Shown: piece after piece, positions 38,653 to 46,672 of the stretch | Numbering within the stretch: position 1 is the stretch's first letter | How the letters are laid out: each line of letters opens with the position of its first letter | DNA from: a virus | Length of the DNA: 46,672 nucleotides | IMG/VR virus record: IMGVR_UViG_3300009610_000040 | Span: 1-46,672 of that record | Strand: one strand, 5' to 3' | Position numbers and translations under genes: made by a program | The notes under the pieces: model-generated | What the model was told of the DNA's origin: nothing | What the model saw: only the letters and a program-made list of their open reading frames with translations | Databases searched by the model: none

Positions 38653-40439
38653 TACTTGAGTCCCTTGAGGATTGCGTCGGCTTGTATACGAGCTGCCTTA
38701 GCCCTCTTTGCTGCCTCTCCAGATTTACGTTCTCCTGTCTTGAGGTAGGTACCAACCTTCTTGGCAATTTCCTTGTTGGTCTGTTCACCCAAATAGGCCT
38801 TGATCTTGAAGGCCATCTCCTGATCCTCTTTTGAGTTGCTCGCCTCCAAGGTCGGGAGCAGCTTCCTGAGCCTCTTTTTCTCGGCCTCACCTTCGCTCCG
38901 CTTGCCACGGCCAGGCTTGTCACCTGCTGCGGCATTGAACTTGAACCCAGCGTCGGGGGTGGTGTCCATGTCTTCAGCGGTGGCTGCGCGCATGGGGTTC
39001 ATGTAGCCCTCTTGCGAGACGCCACGCTCGGAGCCCAGCTTCTCTATGGGACTCAGGCCCCACAGCATCCCGGTCTCGTTCTCAGCGTCAGGCCCCCCTA
39101 CGGGGTGGCCCCCCGGGATGTTGCCTGAAGCCGGGAAGATGGTGTTCGTAACTACGCTGGTGATGCGGTTCTCCATGTTCTTGCGCATCGGCCCGGGCAG
39201 CGTCTCGAGCCCCTGCCACGAAGGCTTGCCGAACAGCCCCTGCCCAGGATCGTAGATCATGGCGAGCTGCTTCGTCCTGGACATCACCCGGCTCTGGAAC
39301 TCCTCCGGGGACATGCCACCAGCCATCGTGGCCTCGGCCTGGGTTAGGACCACAGCCCTGCGGGCCGCAATGCCGATCATCCTGTCCTGGGCGGTGCTGA
39401 TCGTCGTCTCGTTGGACTGGCCCGGGATGACCACCTCGTTCCAGAACTCCAACTGCTCCTTCTCGGATAGGGCTAGGTCCTCAGAAGCCGTGATGATGTT
39501 GCCGAAGGTGACGCCGCTACCGTTGATGCCTCCTCCAGAGCCACCACCTCGACCCACCAGGTCAGGGTTGGAGTAGTTGACCCCCGGAGGGATCATCTTG
39601 TACCAGCCCTCGTCGCCCTGGGCGAAGGCCTCCATGATGGCGCCCGCGTTCTCGATGCTCACCCCACCGTCGATCAGCTGGCCGTAGACTGGGAGGAAGC
39701 TCTTGAGCTTCTCATCACTCCGACCCGTGCCCTGCGCGAAGTCTTGGGCCTTCCCGAGGCGGGTGTTCTGATCACCCATGGTTCTGATGCTTCCCAGCTC
39801 AGCTGCCGTGAGCTCCTGACCGTAGTCACCGGCCAGCGCCTGCTGCTCAGGAGGTAGCTTGAAGAAAGCATCGCGCATGCCCCTTTGCATCTCAGGCCTG
39901 GTGGGACCCCTCTCGTAGTAGGCTCCAGGTTGGCCACCTACGTTGGGATCGAATTGCATGCCACGCAGCTCCCCAAACTGGGTATCCTGCGGAATGGGCT
40001 TCCCTGACTCCTCCTGAGACTGAGCGAAGGTCTTGAATGCCTCAAAGGTCTGCCCGTAGGCCTCATCCCTGAGGCCACCAATCAGCCCCTCCCTAATGTC
40101 ATCCATCGCCTTGCGCTGCTTCTGCTGGGCCTTGAAGGAATCAAGCTGCACCACCCCACGAAACATGGCAGCTACATCGGAGCCAGCCGCCGCCTCAAGT
40201 TTCTTTGGGTCTACTACACCGAAGGCTCCACCTTCTTTGAAGGGGTCAATTCCCTGGTTGATCAGCTCATGGGTGTGGAGCACCAGGTCGGCCTTCTCCT
40301 TGGCCTCCTGCACCGGGTCGCCCAGGATCTTCCGCAGCAGCACAGCTGCAATCTCATGGACAGGGTTGGCAGCCCTCGGATAGTAACCCTCGTAGGACTG
40401 CGCCTGCTGCCGACCCAATAGGCCCTGACGCTCAGCCAT
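38652..40439 (-). CDS. Internal virion-type protein
   Basis: A 595-residue protein from ATG 40439, which has AGGAGG five bases upstream (a GTG six bases earlier is less likely). Mostly helical and polar, with a Gly-rich segment (LVGRGGGSGGGINGSGVTFG) and a Lys-rich C-terminus (KAARIQADAILKGLK). It precedes the two giant internal proteins and is probably part of the same core or ejection set. No domain recognised. Confidence 0.65.
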   Translation of the reverse strand: MAERQGLLGRQQAQSYEGYYPRAANPVHEIAAVLLRKILGDPVQEAKEKADLVLHTHELINQGIDPFKEGGAFGVVDPKKLEAAAGSDVAAMFRGVVQLDSFKAQQKQRKAMDDIREGLIGGLRDEAYGQTFEAFKTFAQSQEESGKPIPQDTQFGELRGMQFDPNVGGQPGAYYERGPTRPEMQRGMRDAFFKLPPEQQALAGDYGQELTAAELGSIRTMGDQNTRLGKAQDFAQGTGRSDEKLKSFLPVYGQLIDGGVSIENAGAIMEAFAQGDEGWYKMIPPGVNYSNPDLVGRGGGSGGGINGSGVTFGNIITASEDLALSEKEQLEFWNEVVIPGQSNETTISTAQDRMIGIAARRAVVLTQAEATMAGGMSPEEFQSRVMSRTKQLAMIYDPGQGLFGKPSWQGLETLPGPMRKNMENRITSVVTNTIFPASGNIPGGHPVGGPDAENETGMLWGLSPIEKLGSERGVSQEGYMNPMRAATAEDMDTTPDAGFKFNAAAGDKPGRGKRSEGEAEKKRLRKLLPTLEASNSKEDQEMAFKIKAYLGEQTNKEIAKKVGTYLKTGERKSGEAAKRAKAARIQADAILKGLK

Positions 40440-40448
40440 CTGCACCTC

Positions 40449-40901
40449 CTACAGGACGCCGCCTTCGCTGCTCCTGCTCTTGGTCTTACCAGCTCCAGCC
40501 AGTGCTCCAAGCGCAGCCGTCAGCAGCCCCTGGGTCATGCCTGGAACCTGACCCATCAGCTCGCTGGCCACCTGCGTTGGAATCTGACCAATGCCAGCCT
40601 GGCCCTGCTGGCTCATCTGGGCCAGCGTCCGGTTGCCGTAGGCCGTCCCAGCCTGCCCCGACCTGGCCAGGCGGGCCTCCGTCCCCGTGAGGGCCTGCCC
40701 AAGGGCTTGGCGCTGCTGCGACACCGCCTGCTGGATCATGGGGACCCTGGCTCCCACACCTCCGGTGTTGAGGGCCTCTCCCATCTGGCGGAACAGCTCG
40801 GAGCGGACGTTGCCGAAGCCCGCCCCAAAGATCTCCTCGTTCAGGAAGGGCTGAACGCCCTTGCCGGTCTTGCCACTGGATTTGGAGCTCCCACCACTCA
40901 T
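40449..40901 (-). CDS. Small internal virion-type protein, Gln/Ala-rich
   Basis: A 150-residue protein from ATG 40901 (GGAGGTGCCC upstream and ATGA overlap). It is Gln/Ala/Gly-rich and helical (MIQQAVSQQRQALGQALTGT; RLARSGQAGTAYGNRTLAQM). The C-terminal end is Ala/Leu-rich (LLTAALGALAGAGK), which could insert into membranes. It fits the small internal or ejection proteins that precede the large ones in podoviruses. Confidence 0.65.
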   Translation of the reverse strand: MSGGSSKSSGKTGKGVQPFLNEEIFGAGFGNVRSELFRQMGEALNTGGVGARVPMIQQAVSQQRQALGQALTGTEARLARSGQAGTAYGNRTLAQMSQQGQAGIGQIPTQVASELMGQVPGMTQGLLTAALGALAGAGKTKSRSSEGGVL

Positions 40902-41716
40902 TGGGCACCTCCAGTGAGCTTTCCGCCCTGGATGTTGTACACGTTCTGGACGGTGTAGGGAGACTGCCCGGTCTTGTTGAGCAGCTTCTGGCGCAGCGTG
41001 TTCTCAACCACGAACTGGGCAAGGGTCCTCGGGTCGATGCCCGTGATGCCACCCTTCGCGAATTGCTCTCCCAAGGCTGTATGCGTGGCCGACTCACCAC
41101 CGATGATGGGCTTCACGATGTTGCGGGCGAACTGCCCGAACCAGTTGCCCTGGCCCAGCGCCTCAAATCCAGGTATCGGCGTCGGCGTAGCCATACCCAT
41201 GGTCGAACCAGCCACAGACATGGGACCACCAGTCTGGCCGAAGCCGGGGGCTCCCGTCATGCCGCCCTCAGCGATCTTGGCGAACTGAGCAATGGGGCTG
41301 GCATTGACAGCAGGGGCTGCGCCCTTCATGACTCCAGAAGCACCGCTAGCCAGGCCGCCAGCAGCACCTCCACTCAAACCACCACCCTTGGCACCAATGC
41401 CGTCTCCACTGAGAACACCGCCCCCAGCTCCACCGCTAAGGGCACCACCCTTGGCTCCGCCACTCAAGGCCCCGCCCTTGGCACCACCACTCAGGGCGCC
41501 ACCACCAGCCCCGCTGATCAGGGGTTTGGCAGCATCAAGGGCAGCAGCTCCAAGACCAACTTGACCCGCAGTGCCAATGCCAGCAGCGCCCATCGGGGCA
41601 GATCCAACCGCCGACATTCCGCCTGCGGAGCCCAGGTAGCCTCCAGTGCTCATGCCTCCAGTTGCGGCGGCAGCGGTGGTGGTTCCACCACCGAACAGCC
41701 CGGCTAGGAAGCCCAT
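40898..41716 (-). CDS. Gly/Ala-rich protein with 9-residue repeats
   Basis: A 272-residue protein from ATG 41716. The N-terminal half is extremely Gly/Ala/Ser-rich, with five degenerate copies of GGALSGGAK at about residues 71-120. The C-terminal half is a normal domain (WFGQFARNIVKPIIGGESAT; LAQFVVENTLRQKLLNKTGQ). Low-complexity Gly/Ala proteins of this kind occur in podovirus internal or tail modules. It could be an ejected protein that unfolds easily. Function unknown. Confidence 0.65.
   Translation of the reverse strand: MGFLAGLFGGGTTTAAAATGGMSTGGYLGSAGGMSAVGSAPMGAAGIGTAGQVGLGAAALDAAKPLISGAGGGALSGGAKGGALSGGAKGGALSGGAGGGVLSGDGIGAKGGGLSGGAAGGLASGASGVMKGAAPAVNASPIAQFAKIAEGGMTGAPGFGQTGGPMSVAGSTMGMATPTPIPGFEALGQGNWFGQFARNIVKPIIGGESATHTALGEQFAKGGITGIDPRTLAQFVVENTLRQKLLNKTGQSPYTVQNVYNIQGGKLTGGAQ
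41357..41506 (-). repeat. 27-bp coding repeats (GGALSGGAK)
   Basis: Five degenerate units of 27 bases encode GGALSGGAK, GGALSGGAK, GGALSGGAG, GGVLSGDG-like and GGGLSGGAA. The first two units are the same at protein level. Copy number is likely to vary between relatives by slippage. Confidence 0.75.
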
Positions 41717-42252
41717 CGGCTATCCCCAGTGAAATCTTCGAAGGTCAGCTGCTCGCCCATCGCTTCCTCCTTCTTGTGTCTCGAGGTGGCCTCTTTCCAG
41801 GCCTCTCGAGTCAGGAGGGCCAGGTAGCCCTTGACTCCGTTGGGGTACATGCCCGGAACCTCGGCCAAAATTTTATAGCCCAGCCTCCGGTAGATGTCCA
41901 GGAGCCTTTCCTGACTGGTCGCCACCAACAGCGATTCTGTCACTTCCAGTGCCGCATCTATGACCTTGCGGCTGTCGATCCAGCCGTGCATGGTCCGCTC
42001 CTTGGGATCGAGCCAGATGGCCATCGTTTCAGCTTCGATCATCTGGTCGAACCACCAGCAGAAGATGATGGCCGTCTCCTCCTTGTTGAGCTTGTAGAAG
42101 AAGCGGTTGCACTTGCCGATCATCTCAAAGAAGGTGCTCAGTGGGATCTCGCGGCCCCACACCTTCTCCAGGTCTCCATTTTCTACCATCTTGAACCACA
42201 GCCCTGCCAGCAGGATGTCCTCTGCTGCCTGTCCTTGATACTTGTAGATCAT
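41704..42252 (-). CDS. GNAT-like acetyltransferase candidate in virion operon
   Basis: A 182-residue protein from ATG 42252 (GGAGGGAGCCGC upstream, ATGA overlap; a GTG 18 bases earlier is possible). It has LLVATSQERLLDIYRRLGYK, a pattern like the C-terminal part of GNAT enzymes, after MAIWLDPKERTMHGWIDSR, which resembles the strand before the CoA site. The N-terminus is helical and Trp-rich. Small acetyltransferase-like proteins occur near the virion genes of some podoviruses. The activity is not proven. Confidence 0.45.
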   Translation of the reverse strand: MIYKYQGQAAEDILLAGLWFKMVENGDLEKVWGREIPLSTFFEMIGKCNRFFYKLNKEETAIIFCWWFDQMIEAETMAIWLDPKERTMHGWIDSRKVIDAALEVTESLLVATSQERLLDIYRRLGYKILAEVPGMYPNGVKGYLALLTREAWKEATSRHKKEEAMGEQLTFEDFTGDSRWAS

Positions 42253-44783
42253 GCGGCTCCCTCCATACACGGTTCATAAATGTCCAGCTCGATGCCCCAA
42301 ATGGTGATCTGAAGCAGCGGCGCTATCGAGATCAGCCTGACTCCCACCACCTTGGTGGGGAAGCCTGCGACCATCTCCACCTGCTGCCTCCCCGAGGTGT
42401 TCACAGTCCCCAGAAAGTGTGCCTCGTCGTTGTAGAACACGAGCTGCACAAACACGTTCTGGCCCTGCGTATCCAGGTCGAGGAACACAAACTTGACCAC
42501 AGCTTCGCTATCGACGGTGCTCCTGTAGGTGGGGGTCTGCACCTGCATCGGGAGGGTGAAGGTCCCTCCCAGGTCCTCCATCTTGTAGGTGTTGCCTCCG
42601 ATGGAGGCCACCGGCTTCTGCTCATCCCTGTGTGAGTAGAGGGTGTCTGCCTCCACCTGGAGCAGCCTCCACCTGTCGGCCATCGGCCTGTAAATCAAGA
42701 TGCAGCTGCCATTCGAGATGAAGTACTCGTCCTCGCCCCAGCAGGCAGTCTCTCCAGCGAAGGGCGCGATGGTCTCCGAAGACTGGTCCAGGAACAGGGG
42801 AGCAATCTGCTCGTACCCAATCAGCCTGGACCCCGACCCGTCAAAGAGGCGGATGCCGTCGATGGCCTGGTAGAAGATGCCGTAGGGCGTGGCCACCACT
42901 GTGTGCGGCTTGTAGGTTCCAGGCGCACCAAAGATCTGGGTGGAGTTGAAGTTCTCCTCATCATCACCGGAGATCCTGAAGACGTGCTGCTGCGTGAACA
43001 CATAAAGGACATCGTTCCAGACCACCCCAGCCATGGTTGGGTCATCTGTGGTTCCGCAGATCACATCCCCCTGAAAGGCCTGAGGCCGTCCAGCGGGGCT
43101 GTACCAGGCTCGGTCGGGGTGATCGGAGTCGGCCACCCACCAGGCCCTTCCGGCGAAGGGCTCAGAGACAACGAAGTCGTAGGTATCTGGAGGTGGGTCG
43201 TTGTCGAGGAGGAGCTCGAGTTCTTGGAGGAACTCAGGGAAGTCCGCTTCGACAAGGTGATCTCCGGTGAACAGCCCAGGGTAGTCAGCAACAGTGTCAG
43301 TGAAAAGAGCGGCGTCGTACTCCACCTCGCCAGCCTTGAACATGATCTCGCCATGGCCCACAGTCCTCCAAATCTCGATGTGGGTGATGGATCTGGCCAG
43401 AGCCTCGGCCTCCGTCAGGACAGGCAGGTTGCCCACACTGACGAACTCACGATCCACTCCCTTAATCATGACCTTGGTGGGGTTAGGGTTTGAGCGGTGG
43501 CCAGTCACTGAGTCCAGGTAGGTCACTTGGTATTGGTAGTCTCCGATGATACCGGAGCCACCCACCAGGCTGGGCCTAGCCCAATAGACAGCTGTGTCAA
43601 CTGCAATCAGGTCTCTCTCAAACAGGACAGTCAGCTTGATGGCCCGGATGTCATTCCAGTCACTAGCTATCTCTCCGCCCTTGACGAACGAGGCCTTCGG
43701 CACCCTAATCCTGAACCAGGTGTCATACTTGTTAGGGATGGCTGGGGTGCCAGTCAGGTTGACAATGGCTTCGTCGTCCGCAGCGCTCCCAATGTCCTCA
43801 CGGCGCACGAAGCGGCGGTCAGTCACAATGTCGTTAAACGAACGGCTCGGATCAACATCATAGGCAATGATACGGCCATTGGAGTCCACCAAGTTGTGGG
43901 TACCCATCAAGGTCTGCACAACCCGAACTACACCCTTAGGCTCCTGCAAGCTGGCCCCAGCCGTGTTGTCCATCGGGATGCGCCTGGTCAGCGTGCCCAC
44001 CTCAAAGGTGGTGTCTCCAATGCTGAACTGGATCTCGATGCCGGTGATGGCCGTCATGTCGCTGGCCCGGAAGTAGACCTGGATGAAGTCCTCCTCAGAG
44101 CTCTTGACTCCAGGCGTCGTATCTTGGTCCAGATCCAGGGTGCCAATGTCATCGTGGACAATGGCCAGCATGGCAGGATCACCAGCAGCAGGAGGGCCAC
44201 TGATGGTCTGCTTGATGGCGAAGGCGCTACCCCCTCCAATCGGAACGATGTCCGTCTCGAGCGTTGGTGCCACCCCATGCAGCTCGTGCCACTCCGTGGC
44301 GCCAACCGCATCGGTTGCGTCGATCAGCTTGCTGACGTTGTTCCCTGCTGAGCCAACAGTGAACCCATCCTCAGGGGCTGCGATGCCCCAGTTTGAAGGC
44401 GTCCCATCCGGGGCAAACTTCATCAGCTTGCCTCCACCCGCCACGAACAGATAGTCCTCCAGGTAGTCGAGGTAGGGCCGCATCTTCAAGAAGGTGAGCC
44501 TGTCCCCGTTCTGGAGGTGGTCTGGGTTGGCCGGAAGGGTGTTCCGGTAGATGGTGTCCCCGGAGGCCTGGTAGAGGCCATCGGCAAAGATGCTGTACCC
44601 GGCTTCGCCCCCAATGTTGTCTACGAAGATGGAGGGCAGTGCTGACTGGATCACTCCGTCCAGGTTGCGGGCCACCCCAAACAGGCGCCTCATGGTGCCT
44701 TCAGGCAGCCCATCGGGGCCACCGTTCAGCCAGAGGCCCTTGCTGAACTGCCGGATCTTAATTCGTTTGCGATCCGCTTGCAT
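42249..44783 (-). CDS. Tail/stabilisation-like protein (beta-propeller type)
   Basis: An 844-residue protein from ATG 44783. It starts MQADRKRIKIRQFSKGLWLN, then a beta-rich body in which kelch or propeller-like repeats occur (GEAGYSIFADGLYQASGDTI; LEDYLFVAGGGKLMKFAPDG; YVFTQQHVFRISGDDEENFN; VVATPYGIFYQAIDGIRLFD; ETACWGEDEYFISNGSCILI). These are typical of tail tubular B or P22 gp10-like tail and stabilisation proteins. It follows the adaptor genes in the order of podoviruses, so a tail nozzle or tube function is likely. Confidence 0.7.
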   Translation of the reverse strand: MQADRKRIKIRQFSKGLWLNGGPDGLPEGTMRRLFGVARNLDGVIQSALPSIFVDNIGGEAGYSIFADGLYQASGDTIYRNTLPANPDHLQNGDRLTFLKMRPYLDYLEDYLFVAGGGKLMKFAPDGTPSNWGIAAPEDGFTVGSAGNNVSKLIDATDAVGATEWHELHGVAPTLETDIVPIGGGSAFAIKQTISGPPAAGDPAMLAIVHDDIGTLDLDQDTTPGVKSSEEDFIQVYFRASDMTAITGIEIQFSIGDTTFEVGTLTRRIPMDNTAGASLQEPKGVVRVVQTLMGTHNLVDSNGRIIAYDVDPSRSFNDIVTDRRFVRREDIGSAADDEAIVNLTGTPAIPNKYDTWFRIRVPKASFVKGGEIASDWNDIRAIKLTVLFERDLIAVDTAVYWARPSLVGGSGIIGDYQYQVTYLDSVTGHRSNPNPTKVMIKGVDREFVSVGNLPVLTEAEALARSITHIEIWRTVGHGEIMFKAGEVEYDAALFTDTVADYPGLFTGDHLVEADFPEFLQELELLLDNDPPPDTYDFVVSEPFAGRAWWVADSDHPDRAWYSPAGRPQAFQGDVICGTTDDPTMAGVVWNDVLYVFTQQHVFRISGDDEENFNSTQIFGAPGTYKPHTVVATPYGIFYQAIDGIRLFDGSGSRLIGYEQIAPLFLDQSSETIAPFAGETACWGEDEYFISNGSCILIYRPMADRWRLLQVEADTLYSHRDEQKPVASIGGNTYKMEDLGGTFTLPMQVQTPTYRSTVDSEAVVKFVFLDLDTQGQNVFVQLVFYNDEAHFLGTVNTSGRQQVEMVAGFPTKVVGVRLISIAPLLQITIWGIELDIYEPCMEGAA

Positions 44784-44910
44784 TCTCGAGAGCCCTCAGC
44801 CTGCGTTCGATGATCCTCAAACGGGAGTTCACCTGCTCCTGGAGCTTCTTCAGGGCTGCTGCCTGATCCGGCTCACTGGTTGGGGGGATGTCATCCAGCT
44901 TGCGGCCCAT
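44758..44910 (-). CDS. 50-residue coiled-coil protein
   Basis: From ATG 44910 (ATGA overlap with the adaptor stop); the open frame upstream lacks a ribosome site. It reads MGRKLDDIPPTSEPDQAAAL followed by a helix with Leu, Arg and Glu heptads (KKLQEQVNSRLRIIERRLRA). It ends inside the start region of the tail-protein gene. A small coiled-coil, possibly a tail-assembly chaperone or connector. Function not known. Confidence 0.6.
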   Translation of the reverse strand: MGRKLDDIPPTSEPDQAAALKKLQEQVNSRLRIIERRLRALENASGSQTN

Positions 44911-45497
44911 CAGGGAGGCCCCCCAATCCCGCGCAGCACCGTAGCCAGCCTGAGGTAGAGCTCCGCTGCCTTCTTGTCGCAGTGGCTGCTCTCGCGAGAG
45001 AACTCCTTGGCCAGGATGGCACAAGCAATCGGAAGGTCCAACCAATCCGGGACATCCAGGTTGTCCGTGACGTACAGCAGGACCAGATTGCCATCTGGGT
45101 AGCTGGAGCCGAAGTCCGTAGGAAACGGAACCGGATCTCCATCCAGCAGCGGAATCGGGTACAGCCTGACGGTGCGCTCTGCCTCATGGTTGAGCACATA
45201 GTGCACAGGGATGCCCGTCTCGCTGCGCCAGTCCCGCTGCTGCAAATCGAGCTGGTGCACGGGAGCCCTGGTCAGCTCCTTGTTGGCGTAGAAGGCTGTC
45301 AGGATGCGGATGCAGTCCTCAGGCCAGTCGTAAACGAAGACGCCCGAGCCCACCTCGATGATCGAAGCGGCCACCTGCACCTGCGAATCCTGGAGCGCCA
45401 GCACCGACTCCACGTAGTAGGCGTCCAGCTGCGTATCCGTCATCGAGGTGAGGGCCAGGAAGTTGGCCAGCTCCACATTTTGTGCTTGGTTGCTCAT
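44910..45497 (-). CDS. Head-tail adaptor-like protein 3
   Basis: A 195-residue protein from ATG 45497 (ATGA overlap). The layout IIEVGSGVFVYDWPEDCIRI, ERTVRLYPIPLLDGDPVP and VLLYVTDNLDVPDWLDL resembles phage adaptor or collar proteins (tail tubular A-type) that link portal and tail. The C-terminus is helical (AELYLRLATVLRGIG). It is the third such gene in a row. Confidence 0.65.
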   Translation of the reverse strand: MSNQAQNVELANFLALTSMTDTQLDAYYVESVLALQDSQVQVAASIIEVGSGVFVYDWPEDCIRILTAFYANKELTRAPVHQLDLQQRDWRSETGIPVHYVLNHEAERTVRLYPIPLLDGDPVPFPTDFGSSYPDGNLVLLYVTDNLDVPDWLDLPIACAILAKEFSRESSHCDKKAAELYLRLATVLRGIGGPP

Positions 45498-46081
45498 TCT
45501 TCTTTTTGGGGCTCCAACCGGCCCATGGCGATCTCAGCAGCCTCGACGTGTTTGGTCCGCAGCAGCAGCAGCACCTCCACAATGTCTTGCAGGAGGGGGA
45601 GGTGCTCGTCTGGAAGGTCCAGCACGGAGGAGGCCTCCGTCACCATCGCCGGGCGCTGCTGTTCACGCACTGTGACAATCTCAGCGAAGGTATCCGAGGG
45701 CGGCCACATGACCAGCAGCGAGGTGCCCACGGGAGCCCACACCTGCATGGTCTCCGGGACTTCGCCATCCAGGATGGAGTACCTCCACCAGTCCCTGCGG
45801 ACCTGGATCATCTGAGCCCACCGGCACGGACTGAGCCTGCGGTTCACAGCACCCTGGAACAGGTCGAGGATCTGGAGCGTCTCGTCGGGGTCCACCGGAT
45901 ACAGGGTTTGGTCCGGTTCGGAGCTGAAGGTCCGGTCCCGAGCCATCAGGCCCAGGCCCCTCACCAGGAGCACCTGGACCCGGTCGATCAGGTCGTAGAC
46001 CTGGTTGATGGTCGTAGCTACGCCCTCGGGGTCCCTCACCCGCTCGAGAACGAGAGTGGCCACCTCCAGAGCTGTGGTCAT
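45494..46081 (-). CDS. Head-tail adaptor-like protein 2
   Basis: A 195-residue protein from ATG 46081 (ATGA overlap). N-terminal helices (ATTINQVYDLIDRVQVLLVR), then strands (DQTLYPVDPDETLQILDLFQ; WWRYSILDGEVPETMQVWAP; SLLVMWPP) and a C-terminal helix (LPLLQDIVEVLLLLRTKHVE). This is the same order as in adaptor/collar proteins. Likely forms a ring below the portal or the next disc of the neck. Confidence 0.65.
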   Translation of the reverse strand: MTTALEVATLVLERVRDPEGVATTINQVYDLIDRVQVLLVRGLGLMARDRTFSSEPDQTLYPVDPDETLQILDLFQGAVNRRLSPCRWAQMIQVRRDWWRYSILDGEVPETMQVWAPVGTSLLVMWPPSDTFAEIVTVREQQRPAMVTEASSVLDLPDEHLPLLQDIVEVLLLLRTKHVEAAEIAMGRLEPQKEE

Positions 46082-46672
46082 CAGGGCCTCGCGCCGCGAA
46101 TGTAAATCTCGTCCCTGGCGTTCTGCACGTCGTAGCTGCCGCCCCGAACATCCTGCCCGAGGAACTGGTAGATGAAGCTCACATCATCGACAGAGCGATC
46201 CGAACGGATGGCGTCCATGATCTCCCGCTCCCAGCTGGTGCTCTGCGCCCTGGACTCGTTGCGCCAGTACCCAGCCACATCGTGCCTGCCAGCGTTGGCC
46301 TCCTGCGAGGCCCGGTACCTGTACAGGTCGATGAGCGCCCCCTCTCGGAGGACGTACAACTCGATGGGCTTGGGAAGCTCGTCCAGCAGGGTCAGCTCCT
46401 GCGGCGACTCCCAGTAGGTGTAGTAGAGGACTTCCCGTTGGCTGGACCCAGGGTAGAGCTCGATTTGAACCGCACCGTTCTCATCGCGCCCGTTCTCGGC
46501 CCAGTACCACGGGCCTCCTGAGGCCAGCACCCTATCGGGGGCACCCCAATCCAGCATGTTCAGGCTACGGTTCTGGACTTCGATCCTCCTGCGAGGGAAG
46601 ACGAAGCGGCCCAGCCACTTCACTTCAGAGTTGGAGGGAGCCAGCGAGAAGCGTCGTGTAAGGATGCAATAG
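46081..46672 (-). CDS. Head-tail adaptor-like protein 1 (partial, start beyond right edge)
   Basis: The frame is open from the right edge to the stop at 46,081 (196 codons); a GTG at 46623 lacks a ribosome site, so the true start is probably outside. Segments NRSLNMLDWGAPDRVLASGG, AVQIELYPGSSQREVLYYTY and PIELYVLREGALIDLYRYRA match the C-terminal part of phage adaptor proteins, in which LDxxxPxxW, ielYP and YWxxPxxL patterns recur. It is the first of three adaptor-like genes. Confidence 0.65.
   Translation of the reverse strand, partial: YCILTRRFSLAPSNSEVKWLGRFVFPRRRIEVQNRSLNMLDWGAPDRVLASGGPWYWAENGRDENGAVQIELYPGSSQREVLYYTYWESPQELTLLDELPKPIELYVLREGALIDLYRYRASQEANAGRHDVAGYWRNESRAQSTSWEREIMDAIRSDRSVDDVSFIYQFLGQDVRGGSYDVQNARDEIYIRGARP

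Noticed and set aside
36454-38748. Long plus-strand open frame (764 codons) opposite the giant internal protein
   Set aside because: Antisense shadow, His/Leu/Gly-rich with no domain pattern; the minus-strand gene has proper overlaps and context.
1-46672. tRNA, rRNA, integrase and attachment sites
   Set aside because: None was recognised by eye; absence of short tRNAs would need a tRNAscan run to be certain.

Overview
The window is most of the genome of a tailed double-stranded DNA phage, and the gene set points to short-tailed (podovirus-type) morphology. Sequence evidence: a terminase (its large subunit split over two genes), a portal, three consecutive head-tail adaptor-like proteins, a large tail/stabilisation-like protein, two very large internal-virion-type proteins, tail-fibre repeats, and a replication module built on a UDG-exonuclease-family A DNA polymerase. 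No tail tape measure, sheath, baseplate, integrase, tRNA or rRNA is visible. The DNA is GC-rich by eye, genes are very tightly packed with many ATGA stop/start overlaps, and Shine-Dalgarno sites are AGGAG-like, so the host is bacterial. I cannot name the host.

Layout. (1) 1-13,658, minus strand: late genes, read right to left from the small terminase through the split large terminase, fibre and adhesin-like proteins, a holin-like protein and the portal to a partial scaffold-like gene cut by the left edge. (2) 13,659-14,708: late-promoter candidate, a convincing rho-independent terminator, a 99-residue gene, a pair of near-palindromic operator-like boxes and a 26-residue membrane peptide. (3) 14,709-19,013, minus strand: an operon pairing a MoxR-type AAA+ ATPase with a VWA-domain protein, plus coiled-coil and membrane proteins. 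(4) 19,014-19,710: a non-coding divergence region with iteron-like hexamers, a G-quadruplex motif and a nested inverted repeat around an AT-rich core, a candidate origin and/or bidirectional control region. (5) 19,711-32,363, plus strand: about 30 early genes, first small accessory proteins, then a RecB/Cas4-like nuclease, a Sak4-like ATPase, an SSB-like protein (with a possible frameshifted zinc-finger extension), the DNA polymerase and a DUF3987-type ATPase. (6) 32,360-46,672, minus strand: internal virion, tail and adaptor genes.

The left-edge gene follows the portal and looks like a scaffold, while the right-edge gene is an adaptor lacking its start. No major capsid protein is present. 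A simple reading is that the genome is circular or circularly permuted, that the minus-strand morphogenesis genes run across the window ends, and that the capsid gene lies just outside. No convincing endolysin was recognised.

The most unusual points are the terminase large subunit split by a small membrane-protein gene, the nested palindrome region, the possible -1 frameshift from SSB to zinc finger, the phage MoxR/VWA operon, a tiny protein with cysteine at every third position, the polymerase with an HDA motif C, and two successive virion-operon proteins with Sec-type signal peptides.
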